A stretch of 64,000 nucleotides of DNA from Bog-366 sp963722555 (GCA_963722555.1 CAVRNQ010000001.1:186001-250000); one strand, 5' to 3'; positions 25,991 through 35,469 are shown, numbered from the stretch's first letter. Program-made: numbers and translations. The notes: generated from the letters alone by a model not told the origin.

Positions 25991-27346
25991 CTAAAAGGGA
26001 TGGGCGCCGTGCGCACCTAGGGAGAACTGCAATTGGAAGAGCAATTCATTCCCTTCCCGCCCGTCGGCGTACTGCGTGAAGCGATACTGTCCGCGGAGTT
26101 GGCTGAACTCACTTGGCCAGTAAGTGAGGATGGCGGAAAAGCCGCTATCGGTCAAGTTGGGAGCGCGCGCCCGGTCGGAACGGTCAAAGCGACCACCGGC
26201 AAACCAGCGGCGGCCCAATTGATAGTCCCCAGAAGTGTAGAATCCAAAAGCGCGCCGAACCAGCCCCGGCTCCTCGCGGTCACTCCAGATGAGTTCGCTG
26301 CGGCCCACGAAGGAATGGTAGATCGACCGGCGGAGGGGCTTCCAGTGCACAGTGGCATCCGCACCGTAGAGTTCAGTTCGATAAGCATTGCTCGCCAGCG
26401 CCAAGCCCGCGTCGTTATGCCCTCGCGCATAGGAAAAACCGAGATCGATATTCGTGTTGTCGGTAATATCCTTGTAGCCGCGCAAGTGCCCAACCAAGCT
26501 GGCATCCCGGTTCTGGCTCGACTTGAAAACGTCTGCCGAATCCCCGGCGAAGACCTGGCCGGTCGCTTCCAGGAAGATGCCCTTGGGCGCCGGCAGAATG
26601 CGGGTTACGGACAAACCAGCATCGTCAATTCCATCTTCGCCACCCACCAGGCTCTCAGTCACCAGCGGCCGGTCGGTCCACGGGAGCACGTGATTGTGAA
26701 GGGTGTTGACCTTGCCAAAAGCGGCGCGCATCTTGCCCACCTTGGCGACAAATCCTCCGGGCAGCGAGGTAAAGGTGATGTAGCCCTCTTCAAGGTTCAC
26801 TCCTTCCTGACCAAACGATAGGAAGAAGTCGGCGCGCGCGTACGGATCCACGATCGCCTGAAGCCCCACTTCGGATTCGTGCATTTCCAACGCCGGCCCC
26901 GGGTTAAACGGGTTCCTGCCCACGGCGCCCAGAAAATCGCCAATGACACTGATATCAGGGTTGAGGGCTTTCGCAGCGGCGCTTGCTCCACCATAGACGG
27001 GAAGCTGGCCCGCGGTTTCGCCCGGCAAGACGGGAGCCGCCGCGACGGTTAGGGGGGCTTGGGCAGGCGCCTGCGGCTCGGCGGGCGGCTGCGATGTAGC
27101 CTGCTGCACAGGCGGCGGGGGCACGGCCACAGCCTCAGGGGTAGGCGCAGGCACCTGCACCGCGGCAGGTGGCGCGCCAGGTGTTACCGCCACGAGAGCA
27201 GCCTTAAGCACCTTGATTTCTTCCTCCAAAGCTCTGATGCGATCTTCATCGGCCTTCAGCCGTTCCTCCACCTTATCATTCGCCTGCGCCCCGAGGATTC
27301 CGGGCGCGAGAACAAGCAACCAGACCAGAACCACAAGTCGTCGCAT
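25991..27346 (-). CDS. Porin-like outer-membrane protein, metal-uptake linked
   Basis: 451 residues. Signal peptide (about 1-20), short coiled coil (EERLKADEDRIRALEEEIKV), a ~70-residue Pro/Ala/Val linker, then a beta-rich region with alternating aromatic/polar strands to a C-terminal Phe (LLFQLQFSLGAHGAHPF), as expected for an outer-membrane barrel. SD GGAGG before the ATG. First gene of the tight porin-binding protein-permease unit, so it is likely the outer-membrane entry for the metal. No TonB box or plug is seen. Confidence 0.75.
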   Translation of the reverse strand: MRRLVVLVWLLVLAPGILGAQANDKVEERLKADEDRIRALEEEIKVLKAALVAVTPGAPPAAVQVPAPTPEAVAVPPPPVQQATSQPPAEPQAPAQAPLTVAAAPVLPGETAGQLPVYGGASAAAKALNPDISVIGDFLGAVGRNPFNPGPALEMHESEVGLQAIVDPYARADFFLSFGQEGVNLEEGYITFTSLPGGFVAKVGKMRAAFGKVNTLHNHVLPWTDRPLVTESLVGGEDGIDDAGLSVTRILPAPKGIFLEATGQVFAGDSADVFKSSQNRDASLVGHLRGYKDITDNTNIDLGFSYARGHNDAGLALASNAYRTELYGADATVHWKPLRRSIYHSFVGRSELIWSDREEPGLVRRAFGFYTSGDYQLGRRWFAGGRFDRSDRARAPNLTDSGFSAILTYWPSEFSQLRGQYRFTQYADGREGNELLFQLQFSLGAHGAHPF

Positions 27347-27763
27347 GGTAAGAATCCTCCAGGCTCATTCGAGTTAGGATGATCGGCAAAGGCGAGATTC
27401 GGTGGCGCGGCCTGAAATCAGCGCCTCTCGGGCCGCGTCCATCACTCACCTTCTGATGCCAGCAAGCTAGCACGTGCCAGGCGTTTCGTTCCAACAATGT
27501 TCGCGAGCAAATGCAGTCGCATGTGGCCAGATCAATCCGTGACGATCGCGGAGCCTGCTGCGCGTCCGATGCCACACCCATTCCCGCCCAGGCCAGCAAG
27601 AGAATCCCCGCCCTCAAAAACCCCAAACGCCTCATCGTTGAGAAAATGCAATTGTCGTTCATGATCACCAAACCACCAGGGTCAAGGTTTCGATAAGAAG
27701 AGCCCACCACTTACACGCCTTCGATGAGCCTGAGGGTGATTTGAGAAAAAGCCGAGGGATGGT
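27347..27763. other. Gap between small Cys/His gene and porin-like gene
   Basis: 417 bp without a supported gene; the open frames on both strands have no recognisable similarity. A metal-responsive operator may be here but no convincing palindrome or promoter was found by eye. Confidence 0.4.
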
Positions 27764-28114
27764 CTAGACAAGCGGAGGAGCGCGGCCGTGAATGCTGACC
27801 GGCTGCAACGAGCCATAGTTGTTGTGCGTCAGACACAGCGCAAAGTAAACGGAGAGCGCCGGGCTATGAACCGGTGCGGCACCGGCGGGTTGAGCTGCTC
27901 CCTGGCGAACAATCTGGCACGCGGTGCAAGGCAGGCTGTTTCCAGCCGCGGGCGACGGTTGGGTGCCGCATCCGCTGACCCAGGGAGCATGCCCCCGCGT
28001 CGCCGTCTCGCCATGGTGGTGGAGAATGGCAACCCATGCCAGGTGGATCTGCAACAGCACCAGCGAGTAAACAGCGAGAGTGTACCCAAATCGGCGAATC
28101 GACCCAGCAGCCAC
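27764..28114 (-). CDS. Small exported Cys/His-containing protein
   Basis: 116 residues from a GTG at 28114 with a weak SD. One N-terminal hydrophobic helix (about 10-30) is followed by ILHHHGE, a Pro/Gly-rich segment with C49, and CTACQIVRQ. The pattern of an anchor, an HHH and a CxxC resembles small DUF2946-like proteins near metal genes, but the match is not firm. Position upstream of the metal-uptake genes on the same strand suggests a link (inference). The palindrome TATCTTACAGGATA lies at 28122-28135, just before the start. Confidence 0.6.
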   Translation of the reverse strand: MAAGSIRRFGYTLAVYSLVLLQIHLAWVAILHHHGETATRGHAPWVSGCGTQPSPAAGNSLPCTACQIVRQGAAQPAGAAPVHSPALSVYFALCLTHNNYGSLQPVSIHGRAPPLV

Positions 28115-28348
28115 AGTTCCCCTATCTTACAGGATATGGGGGCCCTGGGTAGGCCAAATTTTGCCCTCCCAAGACTCAGAAGAATTGGACTGCGCTGGGG
28201 TGACCCTTGACAGGAGACGGCGGATCACTCTCCGGCGCTTCTAAATGGATGCTCTATCAATCTATTAGGTTGCAGTCTCTGGCCGGCGGCTGAGGCGCGG
28301 ACCTGGCGGGCGTTTCCCGCGGGAGGGGATTGCCCTGGTCCCATGAGC

Positions 28349-29359
28349 CTACCGCTCAATCTGCCGCGCCAACGCCTTCACTTTTTCTGCCAAGTCATCG
28401 AGCCTCGCCAAGCGGGCGATGGTTCTCTTGAATTCGCTCATGGGGCGGCTGGGGGTTCCCCAGATGGTTGAGCCGCTGCGAACGATTTTGCCGGGAAGAA
28501 CCCCTGCCTGGCCGCCGATCGTGACGCGGTCCTCAATGCGCACGTGGTCCCCGATGCCGACCTGTCCGCCCATCACCACGTAGTCACCGATTTCGACGCT
28601 CCCGGAAATTCCCGTCTGCGAAACGATGATGCAATGACGTCCGATCCTGACATTGTGAGCAATCTGCACCAAGTTGTCGATCTTCGTGCCCTGCCCGATA
28701 ATCGTGACGCCCAGCGAGCCGCGGTCCAGCGTGCTGTTACTCCCGATCTCAACATCATCCTCAATGATAATCTTTCCCAACTGCGGAAACTTCACATGCT
28801 TGCCCTCCGCGAAGACGTAGCCGAACCCGTCCGAGCCCACCACCACGCCCGCGTGGAGCAGCACGCGGTCGCCAATCCGCGCGCCGGGATAAACGGTCAC
28901 GCGCGGATACAAAACGCAGCGCGCACCCACACACACGCCCTCGCCGAGAAAGACCCCCGGGCCGAGCCGCGTGCCCGGCCCCACCCGGACCCCGCTTTCG
29001 ATCGTCACGTGCGCGCCCACCGAGACGTCCGGAGCCAGTTGGGCGTCGGGCGCGACCGCGGCTGTGGGATGAATCCCCACGGTAGGCGGTGACGCCGGAT
29101 GCAGCACCTCGGCAGCGCGAATCAGCGCCAGCTTGGGATTGCGCACGGCAATCGTGGTCTGCCCCGGCAAGGAGGCGCCCTCGGGCACCAGCAGGCACCC
29201 GGCGCCCGAGCCCGCGGCCTTTTCCAGGGCGCGCGGGCCCTCAGCGTAGGAAAGTTCCGCGGGTCCGGCCACGTCCAGTGCGGCCACGCCGCGAATCTCG
29301 CGCTCGCCTTCCCCGGCAGGCGTTCCCTGCAATAACTCGGAAATCTCCAAGACTGTCAT
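28349..29359 (-). CDS. lpxD: UDP-3-O-(acyl)glucosamine N-acyltransferase
   Basis: Third enzyme of lipid A synthesis; adds the N-linked acyl chain to UDP-3-O-acylglucosamine in the cytoplasm. 336 residues from the ATG at 29359; an upstream in-frame ATG at 29419 lacks an SD. N-terminal uridine-binding domain (to about residue 85, LSYAEGPRALEKA), then left-handed beta-helix hexapeptide repeats (VRVGPGTRLGPGVFLGEGV), the catalytic-His region NLVQIAHNVRIG and the C-terminal helices (KRTIARLARLDDLAEKVKAL). The acyltransferase for a later step lies next to it. Confidence 0.95.
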   Translation of the reverse strand: MTVLEISELLQGTPAGEGEREIRGVAALDVAGPAELSYAEGPRALEKAAGSGAGCLLVPEGASLPGQTTIAVRNPKLALIRAAEVLHPASPPTVGIHPTAAVAPDAQLAPDVSVGAHVTIESGVRVGPGTRLGPGVFLGEGVCVGARCVLYPRVTVYPGARIGDRVLLHAGVVVGSDGFGYVFAEGKHVKFPQLGKIIIEDDVEIGSNSTLDRGSLGVTIIGQGTKIDNLVQIAHNVRIGRHCIIVSQTGISGSVEIGDYVVMGGQVGIGDHVRIEDRVTIGGQAGVLPGKIVRSGSTIWGTPSRPMSEFKRTIARLARLDDLAEKVKALARQIER

Positions 29360-29422
29360 GGTTGGCCTCTCGAATACCCTGGGCACCGGATGAAGGCGCC
29401 TCCCTGGGGGCGGGTGCATGGT

Positions 29423-30403
29423 TCAGGAAGGATAAATAGGGGGCTCCCCGGGCGGGCGGGTTTTCCAGCGCCGATGCACCCAGAGCCACTGGTCCGGATA
29501 ACGGCGAGCGTACTCCTCGATCAGCCGAGTGAAGTTCGCCGTATTGGCCAGGATCTCTTCCTCGGGATCTTCGCGTTTAATCCACTCCACAGCCTCGAAG
29601 CGCAGGCGGTATTTATTCAGCTTCGCATCCCAGATGACCAGCCCCAGGACAATGGGAACTCCGGTCTTGCGGGCCACGCGCGCCGGGCCCGTCGTGGTGC
29701 AGGCCGGCCGGCCGAAGAAATTGACGAACACGCCCTCACTCAGCGACATGTTCTGATCGGTGAGCACACCCACCGCCTGGCCTTGCGAAAACGCCCGCAG
29801 GACTCCCCGGGCAAACTCGCCCTTGTCGATCGCCTTGCCGCCACTCAGGCAGCGGTAGCGGTTGATAAGCCGATCGATCAGGGGGTTGTCGAGTGGGCGC
29901 ACAATGAACTGGCAGGGGTAACCATACACGCCGTGTGCAAAGGAACCCAGCTCCCAATTACCAAAGTGCGCCGTCAGGAACAGCACGCCACACCCCAGGC
30001 TCTGGGCACGCGCGTAATTCTCAAACCCGTCGTAAATGATCAGGCTTTCGATATTCTCGCGATTCCAGTTAGGAAAATGGGCAAAGTCGGCCAGCATGCG
30101 GCCAAAACTCTGGAAGAGTCCATAGAGCACACGGCGCCGCTCGGATTCAGACCACTCCGGGAACGCCAGGCGCAGATTGCACAAACCCACCCGCCGCAGG
30201 CGAGGCCAGAACCAGTAGCTTAGGGCCCCCAGAACGGCGCACACGCCGCGCGCCAGTTTGTGGGGGAGCCAACCCAGCGGCTTGAGCACCGCAATCACGG
30301 CCCAATACTGCAGCCAGTGACTGCGCGTCGGCCGCGCCGGGGTTTCCGTCCGCACCTCGGACCCAGGGACTTGCGAAGTGTTCCCAACCTCTCCCGGCTT
30401 CAT
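29423..30403 (-). CDS. Lipid A biosynthesis acyltransferase (LpxL/HtrB family)
   Basis: Adds a secondary acyl chain to lipid A at the inner membrane. 326 residues from the ATG at 30403. An upstream TTG at 30490 overlaps the previous stop as TTGA and would give 355 residues; neither start has a clear SD. The active-site motif HFGNWE is followed by RPLDNPLIDRLINRYR, VLTDQNMSLSEGVFVNFFGR and the C-terminal YPDQWLWVHRRWKTRP, all family hallmarks. It lies between lpxD and an anchored hydrolase on the same strand. Confidence 0.92.
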   Translation of the reverse strand: MKPGEVGNTSQVPGSEVRTETPARPTRSHWLQYWAVIAVLKPLGWLPHKLARGVCAVLGALSYWFWPRLRRVGLCNLRLAFPEWSESERRRVLYGLFQSFGRMLADFAHFPNWNRENIESLIIYDGFENYARAQSLGCGVLFLTAHFGNWELGSFAHGVYGYPCQFIVRPLDNPLIDRLINRYRCLSGGKAIDKGEFARGVLRAFSQGQAVGVLTDQNMSLSEGVFVNFFGRPACTTTGPARVARKTGVPIVLGLVIWDAKLNKYRLRFEAVEWIKREDPEEEILANTANFTRLIEEYARRYPDQWLWVHRRWKTRPPGEPPIYPS

Positions 30404-30486
30404 ACGCTGCTCAGGTAGCAAGGGACCACCGTGAGGCTCTGCTCCGGCGAACGGCCCACCCGCCCCGAATTCCTGCTGGGCGAGCC

Positions 30487-31434
30487 TCAATCGGCGCGAA
30501 GAGAAAGACTCTGCAGAAAGAAATTGAGGATCTGATCTTCGTATTCCTTCTTCTCACCGACAGCCGTCAACCCTGCCAGGGAGTGTTCCATTACCAATAA
30601 CTGTTTAGGCTGGGGCGCCTGGTTGTAAATCCCCTCGGTCATCTCCGCCAGGGGAGGAATGTCGCGCCCCAAAATAAAGAGCTTGGGCATGCCCTCCAGC
30701 CTCGCCGGGTTGGCGAGTATCGGGGGGGGCTTTGTTCCCAGCGTGGAGAGATGAAACTGAGCCTCGGTGAGAACCCGGAACAGCTTGCTGGAGCCGCCCA
30801 ACAGGCGATCGACCTGCAGGTCGAACATCTGGTCCGGGGTCGCGTAGGTCGTGTCCACCACGAGCGCCTTCACTTTGGAATTGGACTGGGCAGCCTCCAG
30901 CGCAGCGTATCCGCCCATGGAAGTTCCGTATAATCCGATGCGGTTGGGATTAACCTCGGGTTGGCGGGTCACGGCTTCAATGGCCGAATTCAAATCCGCG
31001 GCCTGCCGAGGCCCCAGATCGGAATAGCGTTCCTTCGCCTTGGGCCCGTGAAAGTTGAAAATGTACACGTTGAAGTGATTGTCGCGAAGAATGGCGCCCA
31101 GCGATAACAGGTCGGATCGGTTCGAGTCGTACCCGTGGCTGAGGATAATGACCGGCGCACGGCGCAGTCCCAGCAGCAGCCAGCCCTCATGCTCACCGCC
31201 CGAGCGGTCAGTAAAGTTCAGTGGGATGTAACTGCTCAGGAGATAACTTTGTGGCGTAACGGCTTCTTGCGAGTTCTGGCGCGTGATGACGTAGTAAGTT
31301 AATCCCCCTCCCACCGCCGCCAAGGCCACGAATAGCACCACCGCCAGCAGCAGAATTCGGCGCACCAGCCGGAGGACGAACTCGAAGTAATATCTGTAGG
31401 GAGAAGCAACTGCAAAAGCTTTTCGATGCGCCAT
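30487..31434 (-). CDS. Membrane-anchored alpha/beta hydrolase
   Basis: 315 residues: transmembrane anchor (about 25-47), then an alpha/beta hydrolase with oxyanion region LSHGYDSNRSD, nucleophile elbow GTSMGG, an acid in the LFILGRDIPPL region and a late His (MEHSLAGL). BAAT/dienelactone-type folds are the nearest. The active site probably faces the periplasm. It is the promoter-proximal gene of the run leading to the LpxL-type gene and lpxD. Substrate unknown. Confidence 0.82.
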   Translation of the reverse strand: MAHRKAFAVASPYRYYFEFVLRLVRRILLLAVVLFVALAAVGGGLTYYVITRQNSQEAVTPQSYLLSSYIPLNFTDRSGGEHEGWLLLGLRRAPVIILSHGYDSNRSDLLSLGAILRDNHFNVYIFNFHGPKAKERYSDLGPRQAADLNSAIEAVTRQPEVNPNRIGLYGTSMGGYAALEAAQSNSKVKALVVDTTYATPDQMFDLQVDRLLGGSSKLFRVLTEAQFHLSTLGTKPPPILANPARLEGMPKLFILGRDIPPLAEMTEGIYNQAPQPKQLLVMEHSLAGLTAVGEKKEYEDQILNFFLQSLSLRAD

Positions 31435-31917
31435 GCCACCGACTCTCTCGTGCTCTTCTCCGTCGCGCCCGGACGGTCCAGGGAAGCGCAGACCGGGAAT
31501 GCTACCACAACCGTTTTCGTCTCCCTAAGAACTTTTCGATCGGCGGTCGATCCCATGCCGCTGCCCGCCGCCCTCCGGCCGCCTCTCCAATCCAAAAGCC
31601 AAGGTCGCAAAGCCAAGGGTGCCACGCTGTGCACGAGTGATTTCTCTCAACTGGATCGTCGGCCCTGCCGAAACCGATAAGGGGAAGGGTGGGCAGCGCG
31701 CCGGGGAGATGGGGTCCGCTGTCCTCTGTCCTCGTTCCTTAGCCTCTTCAGCCCTCTCCGAGGGGAGAGGGCTGTTAGCAGATTCTGAATTCCGAAGGTT
31801 TCCACCCACTGCCCCCTGCTTACGGTCCCCTCCGCCACCTCCCCAACTCAAAATCTAAAATCCAAAATCACCGCACCAAGGGTATAATCTCCCAAACTGT
31901 GAAAGGAGTGTTTTCTC
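31435..31917. other. Divergent intergenic region with repeats
   Basis: 483 bp between divergent genes. Contains inverted CCCTCTCCGAGGGGAGAGGG (31751-31770), a CTAAAATCCAAAATC-type tract (about 31850-31870) and a TATAAT at 31883-31888. The TATAAT lies 29 bp before the next ATG and is the likely -10 for the downstream gene, but no good -35 precedes it. Confidence 0.5.
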
Positions 31918-33339
31918 ATGTCCAAAGATTCAGAACTGAACCGCCGCGAATTCCTCAAAACCAGCGCGCGTACCGGCGCGGGGCTGGCGGCTTTGGGTGG
32001 CATCAGCTTTTTCCCCAAGCCCGAGAGGATCTTCGGAGCGAGCGACCGCGTGCACGTGGCCGTGATTGGCCTGCACGGGCAGGGGTGGTCGCATGTGGAA
32101 GAATATGCCAAGCTCCCCGGCGTCGAAATCGCTGCCGTTTGCGATGTGGATGAGAATGTCTTGAATCAGCGCCTGGGAGAGATGGAAAAGATGGGGCTCA
32201 AGAAGCCGGCCACCTTCATCGACCTGCGCAAACTTCTCGAAGACAAGTCCATCGATGCAATATCCATCGCCACGCCTAACCACTGGCACTCGCTGCAAGC
32301 CATCTGGGGCTGCCAGGCCGGCAAGGATGTTTATGTAGAGAAGCCCATGTGCCACAACTGGTGGGAAGGCCGCCAATTGGTGAGCGCCGCGCAGAAATAC
32401 AACCGCATCGTCCAGCACGGCACCAACAGCCGCTCCGGCAAAGCCATCATCGAGGCCATGCAAAAGATGCGCGATGGACTGATCGGCGAGAGGTATCTCT
32501 CGCGCGGTATCTGCTACAAATGGCGCAAATCCATCGGCCACGCTCCGCAAGAACCCGTGCCCGCCGGCGTCCACTACGACCTCTGGACCGGACCCGCTCC
32601 GCTCAAGCCCTTCACCAAGAATCGCTTCCACTACAACTGGCACTGGATCTGGGACACGGGCAACGGCGACTTCGGCAACCAGGGCATCCACGAGCTCGAC
32701 GTGGCGCGCTGGGGATTAGACGTGAAATTCCCAAACCGGGTCGCAGCCATCGGCGGGCACGTGATGTTTGACGACGACCAGCAGACACCCAACGTGCTGA
32801 ACGTCGCCTACGAGTTCGATATGCCGGACGGGAAGAAGCGGCTCTTGGAGTTCGAGGTCCGCCACTGGATCACCAACCACGAAGCCGGCATCGGGACGCC
32901 GGAGTTCGGAAAAGGGGATGTCGCCCCGGCGCTCGGCAACGCGGCTGAACCCCGCAAAGGCAAAGGCCCGCAGAACACCATCGGCAACATTATTTATGGC
33001 TCCAAGGGATATTTGGCGATTGGCGGTTACGGCTCCTATCGCACCTGGCTCGGCGAGGACCAGGAACCGGGACCCTATGCGGAAGGGGAAGGCAACAACT
33101 GGGCCAACTTCATCGACTGCGTCCGCAGCCGCAAGAAGGAAGCACTGAACGCACCCATCGAGGAGGGCTACATCTCCTGCACGCTGCTGCACCTGGGTAA
33201 CGCCTCTTATCGATTAGGCCGCACCTTGCAGTTTGATCCCGAGAAGCAGGAAGTGATCGGCGACGAAGAAGCCAGCAAGATCCTCCGCGACGCCGACCGT
33301 GGCTACCGCGCGCCTTACCTCGTTCCGGAGAACGTGTAG
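31918..33339 (+). CDS. Tat-exported Gfo/Idh/MocA oxidoreductase
   Basis: 473 residues. N-terminal twin-arginine signal NRREFLKTS (8-16) with a hydrophobic run to about residue 35. Then a Rossmann domain (VHVAVIGLHGQG, VCDVDENV) and the family motif VYVEKPMCHN. The C-terminal Gfo/Idh/MocA substrate domain follows (FHYNWHWIWDTGNGDFGNQG). NAD(P)-dependent sugar or polyol oxidation in the periplasm is the usual inference for this subgroup; the substrate cannot be read from sequence. SD AAAGGAG. Confidence 0.92.
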   Translation: MSKDSELNRREFLKTSARTGAGLAALGGISFFPKPERIFGASDRVHVAVIGLHGQGWSHVEEYAKLPGVEIAAVCDVDENVLNQRLGEMEKMGLKKPATFIDLRKLLEDKSIDAISIATPNHWHSLQAIWGCQAGKDVYVEKPMCHNWWEGRQLVSAAQKYNRIVQHGTNSRSGKAIIEAMQKMRDGLIGERYLSRGICYKWRKSIGHAPQEPVPAGVHYDLWTGPAPLKPFTKNRFHYNWHWIWDTGNGDFGNQGIHELDVARWGLDVKFPNRVAAIGGHVMFDDDQQTPNVLNVAYEFDMPDGKKRLLEFEVRHWITNHEAGIGTPEFGKGDVAPALGNAAEPRKGKGPQNTIGNIIYGSKGYLAIGGYGSYRTWLGEDQEPGPYAEGEGNNWANFIDCVRSRKKEALNAPIEEGYISCTLLHLGNASYRLGRTLQFDPEKQEVIGDEEASKILRDADRGYRAPYLVPENV

Positions 33340-33356
33340 GTGTGCACCTAGGACCC

Positions 33357-33381
33357 GAGGGAGGGCCGCGCGCCCTCCCTC
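33357..33381. terminator. Bidirectional hairpin terminator
   Basis: Perfect 10-bp stem GAGGGAGGGC / GCCCTCCCTC with a 5-nt loop, in the 53-bp gap between two convergent genes. No T-tract on either side, so termination efficiency is uncertain. Confidence 0.65.
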
Positions 33382-33392
33382 GCGAGGCCTTC

Positions 33393-33944
33393 CTACTTCA
33401 CTTTCGTCGCCGTTACTTCGACTTCAAAGCGGTGGGTGGAAGTTACGTCATCTATGCTGCCTACAAGCGTGGGTTTGCCCAGGGTGACGGTGGCGGTCAC
33501 GTTGAGTTGCTGCTCCCGAGAGACAGGGGGCGCCGTGGTCTCCAGAGTTCCCACCGGATTGGCCAGACTATGGGATTGCACCCTAATGCCAAGCTGCACA
33601 TCTTCCCCTACACTTAGCGGCCGGCAGTCAATGTTCATGCTGACGTCGTGGTACTCGTACTGGGGGGTGGAACCGCTGTTGATGGCAGGCGTAGTCACAC
33701 GGCTTTGCGACCGCACCTGTCCCATTTCCTTCTCGTTGACATTCATCAGGTAGCGGCGGGAATTCACTTGCTTGTTCCCGTCCAACTCCTTGATAGTTAA
33801 CTCCACGCGATAGGTGTTCTTGGATAGGGGTTTCTCAGCTATCTTCTCAGTTTTCCCCTCCTGCGCCAGGCTGGGCCTCACCCAGCAAGGCAGCAATGCC
33901 ACCGTCAGAAGCAACGCTAGCCCTAGGAGCTTAAACTTCTGCAT
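33393..33944 (-). CDS. Exported protein of the ECF operon
   Basis: 183 residues: signal peptide (1-28), then a beta-rich domain (NTYRVELTIKELDGNKQVNS .. RYLMNVNE .. QLNVTATVTL). The word GSTPQYEYHDVSMNIDCRPL and a Thr/Val-rich end suggest a small secreted beta-sandwich. It is the last gene of the sigma/anti-sigma unit, 9 bp downstream of the putative anti-sigma gene, so it is probably a target or accessory of that regulator. Function unknown. Confidence 0.75.
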   Translation of the reverse strand: MQKFKLLGLALLLTVALLPCWVRPSLAQEGKTEKIAEKPLSKNTYRVELTIKELDGNKQVNSRRYLMNVNEKEMGQVRSQSRVTTPAINSGSTPQYEYHDVSMNIDCRPLSVGEDVQLGIRVQSHSLANPVGTLETTAPPVSREQQLNVTATVTLGKPTLVGSIDDVTSTHRFEVEVTATKVK

Positions 33945-33953
33945 AAACCCTCC

Positions 33954-34529
33954 TCACTTCTCCGGATTGTCCTCTTCGCCCTCCAGAGGGCTGATGTTGA
34001 GCGCCGTGATGGTCAGCAGCGGAATCTCCACTTTGTCCTGCTGCTCCTCGGCCGCTGGGCCCTTCGGTGCGCTGGACGCCATCCAGCGCGCATAGGCCAG
34101 CAACAGCTTTTCCTGTTGGGTCAGCGGCGCGGGTGTCGGGAACTGCTCGGGCCGGCGTGCTTCTGCAAGCTGTGCACTCCCCTGGCGCAGGGCTGTGTGC
34201 TGCCTCGCCATCGCGGGCCGAGGCGTTGCAACTGAACTCGCGGGCGAACTCTTCGAAGCCGGCTGCGGCGCAGAGGCGTGCTGCGCGGTGATCGCCGGTC
34301 TGACCGGGACCGGCTTGCGGATGGCTATTCCCGCGATGATCACAACTGCGGCCGCGACACCCGCAGCCAGTGCCCAAGCCCACTTGCGGCTCGATTTCGC
34401 CGCCCTCGCAGAGCGGAGTTGTGCCAGCACGCGGCCTTCCAGCCCCTCCCGCGGAAGCGCATCGGAATAGTGCCGAAGCGAGGCGTCCAGCAACTCATCC
34501 AAAAACTTGTCATCCCTTTCGTCTGGCAT
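33954..34529 (-). CDS. Putative membrane anti-sigma factor
   Basis: 191 residues. An N-terminal cytoplasmic segment (about 1-48, DDKFLDELLDASLRHYSDAL), one transmembrane helix (49-68, ALAAGVAAAVVIIAGIAI), then a Pro/Ala/Ser-rich periplasmic part. It overlaps the sigma factor gene by 20 bp. The layout fits an anti-sigma factor, but no zinc-binding HxxxCxxC motif is present, so it would belong to a different class. Confidence 0.68.
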   Translation of the reverse strand: MPDERDDKFLDELLDASLRHYSDALPREGLEGRVLAQLRSARAAKSSRKWAWALAAGVAAAVVIIAGIAIRKPVPVRPAITAQHASAPQPASKSSPASSVATPRPAMARQHTALRQGSAQLAEARRPEQFPTPAPLTQQEKLLLAYARWMASSAPKGPAAEEQQDKVEIPLLTITALNISPLEGEEDNPEK

Positions 34530-35091
34530 CTTTGCGCTCCAAGCAGCGGCTCAGTTTTTCTTTGAGAAGCCCCCGCGCGCGCATCAACCGCTCGCGCACG
34601 GAGCCTTCGGCGACGCCCAGAACTTCTGCAATCTCCGGAGAGGTCAGCTCCTCAACCGTCGAGAGCGTGACAACATTGCGCAGATCTTCGGGTAGCGTCG
34701 CAATCAGCTTCGCAAGCAGGGCCGTCATCTGCTCGCGCTCGGCGATTTCATCCGCACCGGCTCCTGCGGCGCGCAGGTCGCGAACCGCGTCGGCAGCGTC
34801 CTCAAGCGAAATTTCCGGCGCCGCGCGGCGGCGGTCGAGCGCTACTCGCCAGGCCACCCGTGCCAGCCAAGCGCGCCGATCGCGGACAGCCGCCCAACCT
34901 TTATGGTGCCGTACCAGCCGCAGGAATGTCTCTTGCACCGCGTCTTCAGCATCATGATGATTGCGCAGCACCGAGTACGCTACCCGGTAGACCGTACGCG
35001 CGTATTGCTCGACCGCCGCCTCCAGGTCTTCGCCCGCAGCGTCCGCAATCGTTCTCAACCCGCTCAATGTCCCAATTCCTGGGGCGTGCAT
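34510..35091 (-). CDS. ECF-type RNA polymerase sigma factor
   Basis: 193 residues. Region 2: TVYRVAYSVLRNHHDAEDAV and QETFLRLVRH. Region 4: LPEDLRNVVTLSTVEELTSP, IAEVLGVAEGSVRERLMRAR. Start ATG at 35091. First gene of the unit sigma, putative anti-sigma and exported protein; such operons are usually self-activated. Regulon unknown. Confidence 0.92.
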   Translation of the reverse strand: MHAPGIGTLSGLRTIADAAGEDLEAAVEQYARTVYRVAYSVLRNHHDAEDAVQETFLRLVRHHKGWAAVRDRRAWLARVAWRVALDRRRAAPEISLEDAADAVRDLRAAGAGADEIAEREQMTALLAKLIATLPEDLRNVVTLSTVEELTSPEIAEVLGVAEGSVRERLMRARGLLKEKLSRCLERKDARRKG

Positions 35092-35469
35092 TCCGGTTCC
35101 ATCCTATATGACGGATCATAATCCGCCGGCGTTCAGATTTCTTGAATTCCTGGCCGGAAAGAATCCCGAGGTCGGCGACCAGGGCTGTCCAAATCGGCTC
35201 GAATCAGTATTTTTGAGTGGGTTAAGTCTCGTGGTTTCAATAGGGAGGGGGGCAAGGACAGAACCCGGTTCCGGTTCTGTTCAACTGATACTAAGTTGGT
35301 TTCATGGAGACACTACTGCCAACGCGAAGCAGCAGGTGAGGTTGGTGACTGTTCATGACCCCGGAGCGACTGCGCAACATGGCTTTCTGCGCTCGCGTTA
35401 GTAGCCTGTTGAAGGCGGCATAGTATGCGGTCCAAGTTAGCGGAGCGTGGCTGGCGGTAAAAGGTTCCG
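35092..35469. other. Gap with a palindromic hairpin
   Basis: 378 bp upstream of the sigma gene and downstream of the YfiR-like gene. Notable: ACAGAACC at 35258-35265 and its complement GGTTCTGT at 35273-35280 with a 7-nt loop. It may be a terminator for the YfiR gene or a control site. No supported gene. Confidence 0.5.

Noticed and set aside
28122..28135. Palindrome TATCTTACAGGATA as a Zur or DtxR-type box
   Set aside because: Only 4-bp complementary arms (TATC/GATA); too weak to call without a consensus from relatives.
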